Positions 5,936 through 13,865 are shown, counted from the stretch's first letter. The stretch is DNA of 24,731 nucleotides from an uncultured Collinsella sp. (GCA_900545075.1 UQXT01000023.1:1-24731), one strand, 5' to 3'. Translations and numbers: made by a program. Notes: generated by a model not told the origin, from the letters alone.

Positions 5936-7375
5936 ATGCCAAAAACTGCGGTGATATACGCCCGCTTTTCGTGCAACAAGCAGCGCGAGGCCTCGATAGA
6001 CGACCAGCTGCGCGTGTGCCGCGACTGGTGCAAACGCGAGGGCTACGCCATCGTGGCGGAATACTGCGACTACGCCATATCGGGCCGCACCGACGATCGC
6101 CCCGAGTTCCAGCGCATGGTCGCGAACGCTGGCGAGAGCGACATAGTGCTTGTGTACATGATGGATCGCTTCAGCCGTGGGGAGTACGACGCGCCAATAT
6201 ACAAGCGCGAGCTTGCCCAGCGCGGCGTGAAGCTCGTCTCGGCGCTTGAGCAGATACCGGACAGCCCGGAAGGCATCATCTACGAGAAGCTGCTCGAAGG
6301 CCTCGCCGCGTGCGAGTCGAAGAAGACCGCGATCCGCACGAGGCGCGGCATGGAGGGCAACGCGCTCAAGTGCAAGACCAACGGCGTGCGCGTGTTCGGC
6401 TACGCCAGCAACGAGGCCGACGAGTACGTGATCGACGAGGACGAGGCCGCTTTCGTGCGCGAGGCGTTCAAGCGGCGCATAGCAAAGGAGACCACCAACT
6501 CGATAGCTCGCGACTTCGCGGCACGCGGGGTCAAGACCTCGCAGGGAAACCCGTGCGGCTACTCGATGGTCGAGCGGATGGTGAAGAACCGGAAGTACAC
6601 GGGGCGCTACGAGTGGGGCGGCGTTGTCAAAGAGGGCGGCATGCCCGCGATCATCGACGAGGTGACGTTCATGGAGGCACAGGGCATACGCGCGGCCAAG
6701 GAGCGCAGCGCGGAGAGCTGGGGCGACTTCGCCCTTTCTGGCAAGGCGATCTGCGCGGGCTGCGGGCGCAACCTGCAAGGCGTAAGCGGGCGCGGGCGCG
6801 GCAACCGCAAGTACGAGTACTACCGCTGCCACGACGGATGCGTTAAGCCCGTCAGGCGCGAGGAGCTTGAGGGCGAGATCGTCAAGGCGCTGCGGGCTCT
6901 TCTGCAAGACCGCGAGGAGGCCTTGAGGATAGCCCGCATGGTGGCGGAAAGCTCGGACGGGGCAGAGGTGGCGGCGAGGCGCAAGCAGGCCGCCCAATCG
7001 CTCTCGGCCGCCGAGCGCGGCCTGAAGAACATCCTGAACGCCATCGAACAGGGCATAATCGCCCCGGGCGCGAAGGAGCGCATAGCGGAGCTTGAGCATC
7101 AGCGCGACCGCGCCAAGCTCGACCTTGAGGCGATCAGGGACGATCAGATAGACCCCGAGCGGCTGGCCGACTTCCTGCAATGCGGCTCCGCCCTGGACGA
7201 CGCGACTCTATTGAAGGCGTTCGTATACCAGGCGAGCGTGAGCGACGAAGAGTGCATAGTGACGCTGAACTACGACGTGGAAAACAACGAACCCGCCAGA
7301 CTTGACATCCAGCGGGTTCGTACAAAATGCAAATGGTGCCCCCAGCGGGATTCGAACCCGCGATATCCACCTTGA
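5936..7375 (+). CDS. int: Large serine recombinase (phage integrase)
   Basis: It catalyses site-specific integration by a serine nucleophile. The 479-residue protein starts at 5936 behind AAAGGAGG (5916-5923); the longer open frame upstream overlaps the PH-domain gene and is rejected. The resolvase domain has YARFS with nucleophile S12, ISGRTDDRPEFQRM and DRFSRGEYDAP. A recombinase domain follows (NGVRVFGYA ... RKYTGRYEWGG). The zinc ribbon uses C273, C276, C298 and C302, and a coiled coil follows at about 330-400. The last residues (CPQRDSNPRYPP) are the antisense of the tRNA-Glu gene, and the TGA stop lies in the tRNA anticodon-arm region. The C-terminal tail therefore comes from the attachment junction. 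Confidence 0.92.
   Translation: MPKTAVIYARFSCNKQREASIDDQLRVCRDWCKREGYAIVAEYCDYAISGRTDDRPEFQRMVANAGESDIVLVYMMDRFSRGEYDAPIYKRELAQRGVKLVSALEQIPDSPEGIIYEKLLEGLAACESKKTAIRTRRGMEGNALKCKTNGVRVFGYASNEADEYVIDEDEAAFVREAFKRRIAKETTNSIARDFAARGVKTSQGNPCGYSMVERMVKNRKYTGRYEWGGVVKEGGMPAIIDEVTFMEAQGIRAAKERSAESWGDFALSGKAICAGCGRNLQGVSGRGRGNRKYEYYRCHDGCVKPVRREELEGEIVKALRALLQDREEALRIARMVAESSDGAEVAARRKQAAQSLSAAERGLKNILNAIEQGIIAPGAKERIAELEHQRDRAKLDLEAIRDDQIDPERLADFLQCGSALDDATLLKAFVYQASVSDEECIVTLNYDVENNEPARLDIQRVRTKCKWCPQRDSNPRYPP
7287..7321. repeat. Inverted repeat at integrase 3' end, similar to tRNA T-arm
   Basis: ACGAACCCGC (7287-7296) and GCGGGTTCGT (7312-7321) are perfect 10-bp inverted repeats with a 15-nt loop. 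The right half, agcgggttcg at 7311-7320, nearly repeats agcgggattcg in the T-arm of the adjacent tRNA (7344-7354). There is no T-run, so it is not a standard terminator. It may be an integrase-binding site or a tRNA-derived relic. Confidence 0.6.
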
Positions 7376-7410
7376 AAGGGTGGCGTCCTTGGCCGCTAGA
7401 CGATGGGGAC
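7334..7410 (-). tRNA. tRNA-Glu (UUC), CCA encoded
   Basis: Read on the minus strand, the acceptor GTCCCCA (from 7410) pairs with TGGGGGC (one G-U), with discriminator A at 7337 and encoded CCA at 7336-7334. The anticodon stem CCACC/GGTGG encloses loop CTTTCAA with anticodon TTC, and the T-arm is GCGGG-TTCGAAT-CCCGC. A TATACT -10 sequence lies 11 bp upstream of the gene (7421-7426 on the plus strand). The 3' end is the apparent prophage insertion point, and the sequence there still supports a complete tRNA. Confidence 0.96.
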
Positions 7411-7509
7411 AGCGGGAAAGAGTATAGCAGACTTTTTTGCCGGCGCGTATATCGTTGGCAAACTGGAAAACCACCACACAGGAGTAGGCTTCTATTCCGA
7501 TTTTCAAAT

Positions 7510-7646
7510 ATCTCAATCTGTAACATTTGGGCGGGCAAATCGGTTCCATCTGTTACAGATCGAGACAGACGGCGGGCGTCGGGACGAACATCTCATTCTG
7601 TAACAGTAAGACGACTTTTAACGGTCTAGATGTTACAGATTGAGAC
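7510..7646. repeat. Four-copy alternating repeat, 40-bp spacing
   Basis: The motif atctcaatctgtaacat occurs forward at 7510-7526 and 7590-7606 (atctcattctgtaacag) and inverted at 7551-7566 and 7630-7646. Motif centres are about 40 bp apart, so the block is two roughly 80-bp units, each with an internal inverted repeat. The intervening sequences differ, so selection seems to act on the motif. It lies between the tRNA-Glu and the end of the MurT-GatD gene. Confidence 0.8.
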
Positions 7647-7666
7647 AAACCGCTGGGACGGGTCAA

Positions 7667-7703
7667 AACCACCACAAAGGTGCCTGTCCCCTTTGTGGTG
7701 GTT
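7667..7703. repeat. REP-like hairpin (GGGACAGGCAC loop), possible terminator
   Basis: AACCACCACAAAGG (7667-7680) and CCTTTGTGGTGGTT (7690-7703) form a perfect 14-bp stem. On the minus strand it reads CACAAAG-GGGACAGGCAC-CTTTGTG, the same plan as the hairpin at 15020-15048. A half copy (aaaaccaccacaca) occurs at 7467-7480. It lies 7 bp past the stop of the MurT-GatD gene and may also end its transcript, though no T-run follows. Confidence 0.75.
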
Positions 7704-7709
7704 GGGGCG

Positions 7710-9887
7710 TTAGGGGAGGAGCTTCATGGCGGCGTCGTGGGCGGCGTGCTCGTAGGCGTCGTCGAGGGGCTTGAGCGGCAGCAGAGCGTTGGCCTGTGCG
7801 TCGCCACGGCGCTCGAGGGCGTGGGCGATGAGCCGGTCGGCGAGCTCGGGGTTCTTGGGCAGTGCCGGTCCGTGTAGGTACGTGCCGATGACGCCCTTGT
7901 AGATGAGGCCCTCAAAGCCATCGTCGCCGTTGTTGCCGGTACCCGTGACGACGGACGTTCCGAGCGGCGTGGCCTCAGCATCGAGCAGGGTGCGGCCGCC
8001 GTGGTTCTCGAATCCCACAAAGGGCTCGGGTGCCAGGTCGGTTTTGACGGCGACGTTGCCGATCAGGCGGTTGGAGCCGCGCACGGTTTCGGCGGCAACG
8101 ACGCCCAGGCCCTCGATGCGATTTTCGCCCATATAGTACGAACGGCCGAGCAGCTGATAGCTGCCGCAGATTGCGAGCAGCGAGCCGCCGTCCTCAACAT
8201 AGGCCGCGACCTTGTCTTTTTGAGCGAGCAATTCATGTGCCACAGCTAACTGGTCGCGGTCGGAGCCACCGCCCATCATGACGATATCGGCGTCGGTGAG
8301 ATCGAGCGCCTCGCCCATGCGGACCTCGTCCACGCGCACGGGAATGCCGCGCCAGGCGCAGCGGCGCTCGAGCGCGATAACATTGCCGCCGTCGCCGTAG
8401 AGGTTAAGGGCATCGGGATACAGGTAGACGATGCGCAGCGGGCGCGAAAGCTCGACTGGCGCGATACCGACAGGAAGAGCGCTGCCGTCGGCACGGGCTA
8501 CGGCGCGCCCAGCAACAGCGTCGGCGGTGGCGCCTTTCAGCCCGTCGAGCTCCTTGACCAGCGGCGGGAAGGCCGTGTAGTTGGCGACGGCGTAGAAGGT
8601 GTCATCGGCGATCTCGTCTGCCACGGCGCCGATCGCCTGCTCGATATTCGAGATGATGGCGGCGTCGATGCCGGCGTACTTCAGACGTACCTGCATATCG
8701 TGTGCACGCGTGCCGCCGGCAAAGGCGACAAGCCCTGGGGTATCGGCGATGCGCTCGAAGTCGACGTCGTAGATCCACGAGACATCGTGGCCGTCGGCGT
8801 CGTTGTCGTTCAGGAAGAAGGCACAGAGTCTGCCGCCCGCCGTCTTAATGGACTGGATCTGTCGATCGAAGCCCACGGGATTCTTGGCCAGGTTTGCCTC
8901 GACGGTACGGCCGGCGATCTCCCAGCGACCCATGCGTCCGCCGGCGGGGACGTAGGCATCGAGCGTGGGCTGCAGATGCGCCGCGTCCACGCCCAACTCG
9001 CGCGCCGCAAAGAAGGCGGCGGCAACGTTATAGATCATGTACAGGCCGTTGTAGCGCGTGGCGATGTGCGTTGCTGGTGCGTCGGCGTCGGGTCCAAAGT
9101 TCAGTTCAAAGCCGTAGCCGTCGCAGCCGAGCTCCACGCCCGTCACGCGACGGACAAGCTCAGGGCGGGCCCAACCGCACGAAGGACAATGATAGGTACC
9201 GAGCTGGCCGTACTGCACATAGTCGTACTCCAGCGGCGCGTTGCACTGCGAGCAAAAACGCGAGTCGCTAATGCGATCGGACTCGGTGCCCGTGGCGCCG
9301 TCGATGCCAAAGGCGATGCTCGTATTGGGGACGCGCGCGGCGATCGAGGCGCACAGCGGATCGTCGGCGTCATAGATGAGCGTCGTTGCCGGCGAAAGCT
9401 CCAACGCGTGGGCGATGACGTCCTGGGTGTGGTCGATCTCGCCGTAGCGGTCCAGCTGGTCGCGGAACAGGTTGAGCAGCACAAAGTACGTCGGCTTGAG
9501 CTTGGGCAGGACGCGCACCGTGTAGAGCTCGTCGCACTCAAAGACGCCTACGCGCTTGCCGTTGCCGGCACGCTTAAGATTGCTGCGGGCTTCGAGCAGG
9601 GCACCTACTACGCCCGGCTCCATGTTGTTGCCAGCGCGGTTGCATACCACGGTAGCGCCGCTGGCGGCAACGGCGTCGGCGATGAGGTTGGAGGTGGTGG
9701 TCTTGCCGTTGGTGCCGGTGATCACCACGCTGCGGTCGACAAGGCCCGCGAGGTCGCTTAGCAGCTCGGGGTCGATCTTCATGGCGATGCGGCCGGGGAG
9801 TACGCCACCCTGGCGCTTAAGGACGGAGCGCAGCCCCCAGCGGGCGATATCGCTCGAGGTGCAGGCGAGAGATGAGCGGAAGTTCAT
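7710..9887 (-). CDS. murT-gatD: MurT-GatD fusion, lipid II isoglutaminyl synthase
   Basis: It would amidate the D-glutamate alpha-carboxyl of peptidoglycan stem peptide on lipid II at the inner membrane face, using glutamine. Residues 1-450 are MurT: a Mur-ligase P-loop ITGTNGKTTTSN (56-67), Cys4 zinc ribbon C212/C215/C234/C237, and the MurT C-terminal signature DNDADGHDVSWIYDVDF (361-377). After a linker (about 450-482), residues 483-700 are GatD, a class I glutamine amidotransferase with nucleophile C574 (LAICGSYQLLG) and H672 (TYLHGPALPKNP). In staphylococci and streptococci these are two separate genes forming a heterodimer; here they form one 725-residue chain. Start at 9887 fits MurT N-termini and has AGGAAC upstream. 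It is last in an operon with two TPR-like genes. Confidence 0.93.
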   Translation of the reverse strand: MNFRSSLACTSSDIARWGLRSVLKRQGGVLPGRIAMKIDPELLSDLAGLVDRSVVITGTNGKTTTSNLIADAVAASGATVVCNRAGNNMEPGVVGALLEARSNLKRAGNGKRVGVFECDELYTVRVLPKLKPTYFVLLNLFRDQLDRYGEIDHTQDVIAHALELSPATTLIYDADDPLCASIAARVPNTSIAFGIDGATGTESDRISDSRFCSQCNAPLEYDYVQYGQLGTYHCPSCGWARPELVRRVTGVELGCDGYGFELNFGPDADAPATHIATRYNGLYMIYNVAAAFFAARELGVDAAHLQPTLDAYVPAGGRMGRWEIAGRTVEANLAKNPVGFDRQIQSIKTAGGRLCAFFLNDNDADGHDVSWIYDVDFERIADTPGLVAFAGGTRAHDMQVRLKYAGIDAAIISNIEQAIGAVADEIADDTFYAVANYTAFPPLVKELDGLKGATADAVAGRAVARADGSALPVGIAPVELSRPLRIVYLYPDALNLYGDGGNVIALERRCAWRGIPVRVDEVRMGEALDLTDADIVMMGGGSDRDQLAVAHELLAQKDKVAAYVEDGGSLLAICGSYQLLGRSYYMGENRIEGLGVVAAETVRGSNRLIGNVAVKTDLAPEPFVGFENHGGRTLLDAEATPLGTSVVTGTGNNGDDGFEGLIYKGVIGTYLHGPALPKNPELADRLIAHALERRGDAQANALLPLKPLDDAYEHAAHDAAMKLLP

Positions 9888-9932
9888 GAAGCCGTTCCTA
9901 ACGTGAATGACATGGTCGTGGCGTTTGCGCCG

Positions 9933-10976
9933 TTAAAAGCCGTAACGGCGCGCAAATTCCTGGGCAAGCTGCGATACGTCTTCGCAAGCGTTGGCCCAGG
10001 GGGCAAAGTCGGGAGTATCCGAGATGATACCGTCGGCCTCCCAAACTGCCTGATGCGAAAGGTCCCAGGGGTCGTGCGGTTCGGGCCGGCAGGGAAGGTA
10101 CGGCGTCTGATACATGGGGTTCAGCAAAAAGAACGCGCCGCCCTCGCAGCGGTTGGCAAACTCACGCAGCGCGCGTGTCGCCGGGCGCATCTTGTTCGTT
10201 TTGAACAGCAAGATCGTGCGGGCGAGCAAGTACCAGGGGGAGTTCTCGAGGGTATCGGCCCCCATCTGCTCCTCGAGCTGGTGGGCCAGGGCAAAAAAGC
10301 CGTCCTCGTCTTCCAGGCGAGCGAGGGCGAGTAACACGGTGCCTGCAGCTCGGGTGGGATAGCCTTCCGCCTTAAGAACACGGCGAGAATAGTTGACGGC
10401 AGCACGGTAGCGAGCGCTCGCCATGCACAGCTGCGAGATGGCCTCGAGCGTGTGGAGCCACCCGATAAGCGCCGGCTCGCTTGCGGTGAGATAGGCCGTC
10501 GTCACGCCGTCTGCCAGCACCTTGTTGGCCCAGTAGTGTGGGGCTTCCATATCGAACCCGGGCACGCTTTGCTGCAGGTAATCGGCCGCGGTCGCTTCGA
10601 GCTTCAGCAGGTCGCCCAGGCAGGCATCAACGGGCGTGTCCGCCAAAATGATGGCGAGCAGCTGGGCATCGAGGACATACGCATCGATGCGGACGATCTT
10701 GAGCAGCTCATCGCGCATATCGTCGAACAGGCGGTTGCGCGTCTGCTCAAACTCCTCGTCGCTGCCCATGTCTTCGATGCGATGGAGCTCGTCGAGCAGG
10801 TGGCGGTGAACGCCGGCATAGGACAGCAGCGCCTGGGCATGCTCGGTCTGCGCATACTTATGAGGGTTGACGCTCACGTCGTTATGGACAAGCTCGCGTG
10901 CTGCATCGGTGAGTTCGGGGTGCGACGCAAGGTAGGCGCGCTCCAGGTAGGCGGGGATGTAGACGCTCGGATCCAT
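9933..10976 (-). CDS. TPR-like helical repeat protein, paralog of upstream gene
   Basis: The 347-residue protein is entirely helical, with segments typical of TPR-like repeats (LIGWLHTLEAISQLCMASARYRAAVNYSRRVLKAEGYPTRAAGTVLLALARLEDEDGFFALAHQ at about 200-265). It has no signal peptide, membrane helix or catalytic motif. A conserved patch NPMYQTPYLPCRPEPHDPWDL near the end has a counterpart in the upstream protein (RRRPKDAERDLDPWTL), which suggests tandem duplication. The start at 10976 overlaps the preceding stop by one base (TAATG) and has GGAGGAG upstream. MurT-GatD starts 45 bp downstream, so the three genes probably share a transcript. Function unknown; a scaffold for cell-wall or other protein assemblies is possible. 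Confidence 0.78.
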   Translation of the reverse strand: MDPSVYIPAYLERAYLASHPELTDAARELVHNDVSVNPHKYAQTEHAQALLSYAGVHRHLLDELHRIEDMGSDEEFEQTRNRLFDDMRDELLKIVRIDAYVLDAQLLAIILADTPVDACLGDLLKLEATAADYLQQSVPGFDMEAPHYWANKVLADGVTTAYLTASEPALIGWLHTLEAISQLCMASARYRAAVNYSRRVLKAEGYPTRAAGTVLLALARLEDEDGFFALAHQLEEQMGADTLENSPWYLLARTILLFKTNKMRPATRALREFANRCEGGAFFLLNPMYQTPYLPCRPEPHDPWDLSHQAVWEADGIISDTPDFAPWANACEDVSQLAQEFARRYGF

Positions 10977-12052
10977 TAGAGGTCTCCTCCCTTAAACGGC
11001 AAGCCCTGCTCGGCCGCCCGCAGGATGCGCTCGTCGATCTGGGAACGCACGATATCGTTGGTGGCGACCCAGGCGGCAAAGCTGGCGTTGTCGGGGGCGC
11101 CCAAGCCCTCCTGCAGTACCGGCGTTGCCTCGGATAGCGCAAGGACAAGCTCGTCGGTGGAGCCCACACCCACGTTGACGCGGGCATAGACGCCATCGGG
11201 AAACTCGGTTTGGAAGTAGAGCGCCTCGGCTGCGTGCGGGCACGAGCGTGCAAGGATGCGCAAGTAGCGCTCGGCGCTCTCGTAGTCCAGCTCGCGCCAG
11301 GCAGCGCTCATCAGCGCGATGAGCGTCCACGGGTCCAAGTCGCGCTCCGCGTCCTTGGGACGACGGCGCAGCGGCGTGTTGGCAAGATAGGGCACGGAGT
11401 GGGCAGAGCGAAAGCGTTTGAGCTCCTCGGCAGGGTATTCGAGCTTTGCCATGGCAAGCATCGCAGTATGGCGGACGCCGGCGGGGTCGTTGGGTGCAAA
11501 GTCCAGGCTGCGGTTTGCGGCTTCGAGCGACATGCGATAGCGGCCGCTAATGAGGGCGCGCGACGCAAGGGCGGCAAGCCAGCGCAGGTAGGGGCGGCGC
11601 ATAAGGTCGCCAGCGGCCTCGCGCTCGTAGGGGTCCTGCGCCGAGGCGATCTTGAGCGCCAGGTCGTGCTCCACCTTGTCGCACTTGGACACCAGATACT
11701 GTACGTATTCCTCGTTGGATTCGGCGGTGAGGGCGGTCAGCATGCGCTGGGCATCCCAGTTGGTGGGGTCGAGCGCGGCTGCCTCGCGAAGCATGTTCTC
11801 GGCAGCGGCCTCTTCTTGCTCTGCCTGGGTATCGTCAGGGATAAAGGGAATGCGGTAGTCGACAGCCTCGACTACCTTGGCAATGAGGTGCCCGGCGCGG
11901 TCGCGGTCGTGCACGATGAGCGGCGCGGGGTTGCGGGTGAATTGTTCCATCAGACGCTCTACGGCGGCACCGTCGGTGAGCGGGATATTGTCGCGGCGCA
12001 AGGCCTCAAGAACGAGGCGATGGCAATCCTCTTGAATGGGATCGAATGCCAT
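10976..12052 (-). CDS. TPR-like helical repeat protein, first gene of murT-gatD operon
   Basis: The 358-residue protein starts at MAFDPIQEDCHRL (12052), chosen because AAAGGAGG (12057-12064) is 4 bp upstream; a Met ten codons earlier has none. It consists of helical repeats: AENMLREAAALDPTNWDAQRMLTAL (about 84-108), then YLRWLAALASRALISGRYRMSLEAANRSLDFAPNDPAGVRHTAMLAMAKLEY (around 160-210) and AAWRELDYESAERYLRILARSCPHAAEALYF. These have the AX(Y/L)-type spacing of TPRs. No transmembrane or enzymatic motif is visible. It is a tandem paralog of the next gene and heads the operon. The family is not recognised by name. Confidence 0.78.
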   Translation of the reverse strand: MAFDPIQEDCHRLVLEALRRDNIPLTDGAAVERLMEQFTRNPAPLIVHDRDRAGHLIAKVVEAVDYRIPFIPDDTQAEQEEAAAENMLREAAALDPTNWDAQRMLTALTAESNEEYVQYLVSKCDKVEHDLALKIASAQDPYEREAAGDLMRRPYLRWLAALASRALISGRYRMSLEAANRSLDFAPNDPAGVRHTAMLAMAKLEYPAEELKRFRSAHSVPYLANTPLRRRPKDAERDLDPWTLIALMSAAWRELDYESAERYLRILARSCPHAAEALYFQTEFPDGVYARVNVGVGSTDELVLALSEATPVLQEGLGAPDNASFAAWVATNDIVRSQIDERILRAAEQGLPFKGGDL

Positions 12053-12563
12053 GGGGCCTCCTTTGCTGCGGTTAGGGTTCAAATCTCTCTATATAAGGTT
12101 CTAGTTTACCCGCATGTTGCACACCGGGGGTGCCGCACTTGGACATGCACCTTTGCACCACGAAGACGGATGTCAGACGGATGTCGCACAAATGTCGGCA
12201 CCTTGGACGACTGAGTGGTATCACGGTGCCGCAAACGGTCGATTTTTGGCGGCGAACGGGGCGCATTTTGGAGTGGCACAGTCCTGCCCGGGATATGTGG
12301 TCAACCTTGATAAAACGTTTGCCCAGCTTGGGAGTATGGATGCCGCACAAGGGTCTTCAGGGATAGAAAAAACGTTTCATCATTGTTGGCTTTAGGTGAA
12401 TAACTGACCAACCAGAACGGTAAAATAGTGTTTGTCTGAGCGTTGAGACGTTTAGACATCGCGCATTGTCATCGCCGGCAACGCGCAAAACGGTCCTAAC
12501 GGAGCCAATTGGGTGCTCCGTTATATACGCAAGTCTAAGAGGGGCTTGTTTAGGAGGCACAGT
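12053..12563. other. 511-bp divergent intergenic region
   Basis: No convincing gene is present; short frames on both strands lack ribosome binding sites and recognisable domains. The region separates the minus-strand TPR/murT-gatD operon from the plus-strand dehydrogenases. It contains a perfect 11-bp tandem repeat (agacggatgtc at 12164-12174 and 12175-12185), two AAACGTTT palindromes (12313-12320, 12370-12377), a possible TAAAAT -10 for the plus strand (12421-12426) and a TATATA-rich patch near 12096 for the minus strand. A stable hairpin lies at 12497-12523. Confidence 0.6.
12497..12523 (+). promoter_or_regulatory. 5'-leader hairpin of alcohol dehydrogenase
   Basis: TAACGGAGC (12497-12505) and GCTCCGTTA (12515-12523) make a perfect 9-bp stem with a 9-nt loop, ending 27 bp before the ribosome binding site. 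There is no T-run, so it looks like an mRNA-stability or protein-binding element rather than a terminator. Confidence 0.5.
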
Positions 12564-13787
12564 ATGGGACGTTTTACCAATCCTCGCGATCTGTACTTTG
12601 GTGAGGGCGCTCGCCACGAGGTGAAGAACCTCAAGGGCAAGAAGGCCATCATCGTTTCTGGCGGCAGCTCTATGCGCCGCGGCGGGTTCCTGCAGGACGT
12701 TGAGGCCGACCTCAAAGAGGGCGGCTTCGAGGTCAAGCTGTTCGAGGGCGTCGAGTCCGATCCGTCCATCGAGACGGTCATGAAGGGCGCCGAGGCCATG
12801 CGCGAGTTCGAGCCCGACTGGATTATCGCCATCGGCGGCGGCTCTCCCATCGATGCCGCTAAGGCCATGTGGGTCTTCTACGAGTATCCCGAGGAGTCCT
12901 TCGATAATATCATCCAGCCGTTCAGCTTCCCTGAGCTGCGTCAGAAGGCTCACTTCTGCGCCATCTCCTCTACCTCCGGCACCGCTACCGAGGTCACTGC
13001 CTTCTCCGTCATTACCGACTACGCCAAGGGCATCAAGTACCCGCTGGCCGACTTCAACATCACCCCTGATGTCGCCATCGTCGACCCCGAGCTTACCTAC
13101 ACCATGCCCGCCAAGCTGTGCGCTCATACCGGCATGGACGCTCTGACCCACTGCATGGAGGCCTACGTTTCCACCTGCGCTTCCATGTTCACCGACGCCA
13201 ACGCTCTGCACGGCATCCGCGAGATCGTCGAGTGGCTGCCCAAGTCCTATGCTGGCGACCATGAGGCCCGTCAGCACATGCACGAGGCTCAGTGCATCGC
13301 CGGTATCGCCTTCTCCTCGGGCCTGCTCGGCATCGTTCACTCCATGGCTCACAAGACCGGTGCTGCCTTCGAGAACGGCCACATCATCCACGGTGCTGCT
13401 AACGCCATGTACCTGGGCAAGGTCATCCAGTGGAACTCCAAGGATCCCCGTGCTGCCGAGCGTTACGCTTACGTGGCCAAGGAGATCCTGCACCTTCCCG
13501 GCGAGACCAACGAGGAGCTCATCGCTGCACTCGTCCAGAAGATTCGCGATCTCAACGACCAGCTCAACATTCCGCAGTCCATCAAGGATTACGCGAATGG
13601 TGGCGTGAAGGTCGACGCCGAGAACCCGCAGATGGTTTCCGAGGAGGAGTTCCTCGCCAAGCTGCCCGAGATCGCCGCGAACGCCGAGCAGGACGCCTGC
13701 ACGCCCGAGAACCCGCGTGAGACCAAGGCTGCCGACTTCGAGAAGATCCTCAAGGCCTGCTACTACGACACCGATATCGATTTCTAA
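12564..13787 (+). CDS. Iron-containing (group III) alcohol dehydrogenase
   Basis: It is a NAD(P)-dependent dehydrogenase interconverting aldehydes and alcohols, probably butanol- or propanediol-type in fermentation; exact substrate is not readable. The 407-residue protein starts at MGRFTNPRDLYFG with AGGAGG 8 nt upstream; a longer in-frame start is rejected for lack of one. GGGSPIDAAK binds the nucleotide. The metal ligands are D192 and H196 (GMDALTHCMEAY), H259 (IVHSMAH) and H273 (ENGHIIHG), the same spacing as E. coli FucO (D196, H200, H263, H277). It is the first of three related dehydrogenases in a row and is followed by a strong terminator. Confidence 0.92.
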   Translation: MGRFTNPRDLYFGEGARHEVKNLKGKKAIIVSGGSSMRRGGFLQDVEADLKEGGFEVKLFEGVESDPSIETVMKGAEAMREFEPDWIIAIGGGSPIDAAKAMWVFYEYPEESFDNIIQPFSFPELRQKAHFCAISSTSGTATEVTAFSVITDYAKGIKYPLADFNITPDVAIVDPELTYTMPAKLCAHTGMDALTHCMEAYVSTCASMFTDANALHGIREIVEWLPKSYAGDHEARQHMHEAQCIAGIAFSSGLLGIVHSMAHKTGAAFENGHIIHGAANAMYLGKVIQWNSKDPRAAERYAYVAKEILHLPGETNEELIAALVQKIRDLNDQLNIPQSIKDYANGGVKVDAENPQMVSEEEFLAKLPEIAANAEQDACTPENPRETKAADFEKILKACYYDTDIDF

Positions 13788-13809
13788 TCGACTCTTGTTA
13801 TCGTAACGA

Positions 13810-13850
13810 GGGGCTCCGCACGTATCTGTACGGAGCCCCTTTCTTTTTTA
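13810..13850 (+). terminator. Terminator after alcohol dehydrogenase
   Basis: GGGGCTCCG (13810-13818) pairs with CGGAGCCCC (13831-13839), followed by a T-rich run to 13849. It ends only 16 bp before the glycerol dehydrogenase start. Confidence 0.9.
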
Positions 13851-13865
13851 GAGAATGGGTTAGTT

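Larger units (their letters stand above)
1..7337. mobile_element. Prophage, integrase-proximal end (partial)
   Basis: This is a block of phage early and lysogeny genes with lambda-like logic. A leftward replication/recombination operon (SSB, ERF, DUF1351, RusA) and a rightward repressor-PH protein-integrase module diverge from an operator region at 4848-4981. The right edge abuts the 3' end of a tRNA-Glu gene at 7334-7337, the classic place for an attachment site, and the integrase is the last phage gene before it. The left edge, and with it the structural genes and second att site, lies outside the window. Ends are inferred from gene content; the exact att core cannot be set without the other junction or the empty host site. 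Confidence 0.85.

Noticed and set aside
5837..7180. 447-codon minus-strand frame over the integrase
   Set aside because: Antisense shadow of a clear serine recombinase; no ribosome binding site or domain.
8700..9761. 353-codon plus-strand frame inside murT-gatD
   Set aside because: Antisense to the zinc ribbon and P-loop region of a confirmed gene.
12072..12350. 92-codon minus-strand frame in the divergent intergenic region
   Set aside because: No ribosome binding site, domain or plausible start, and it overlaps the likely leader and promoter of the TPR operon.
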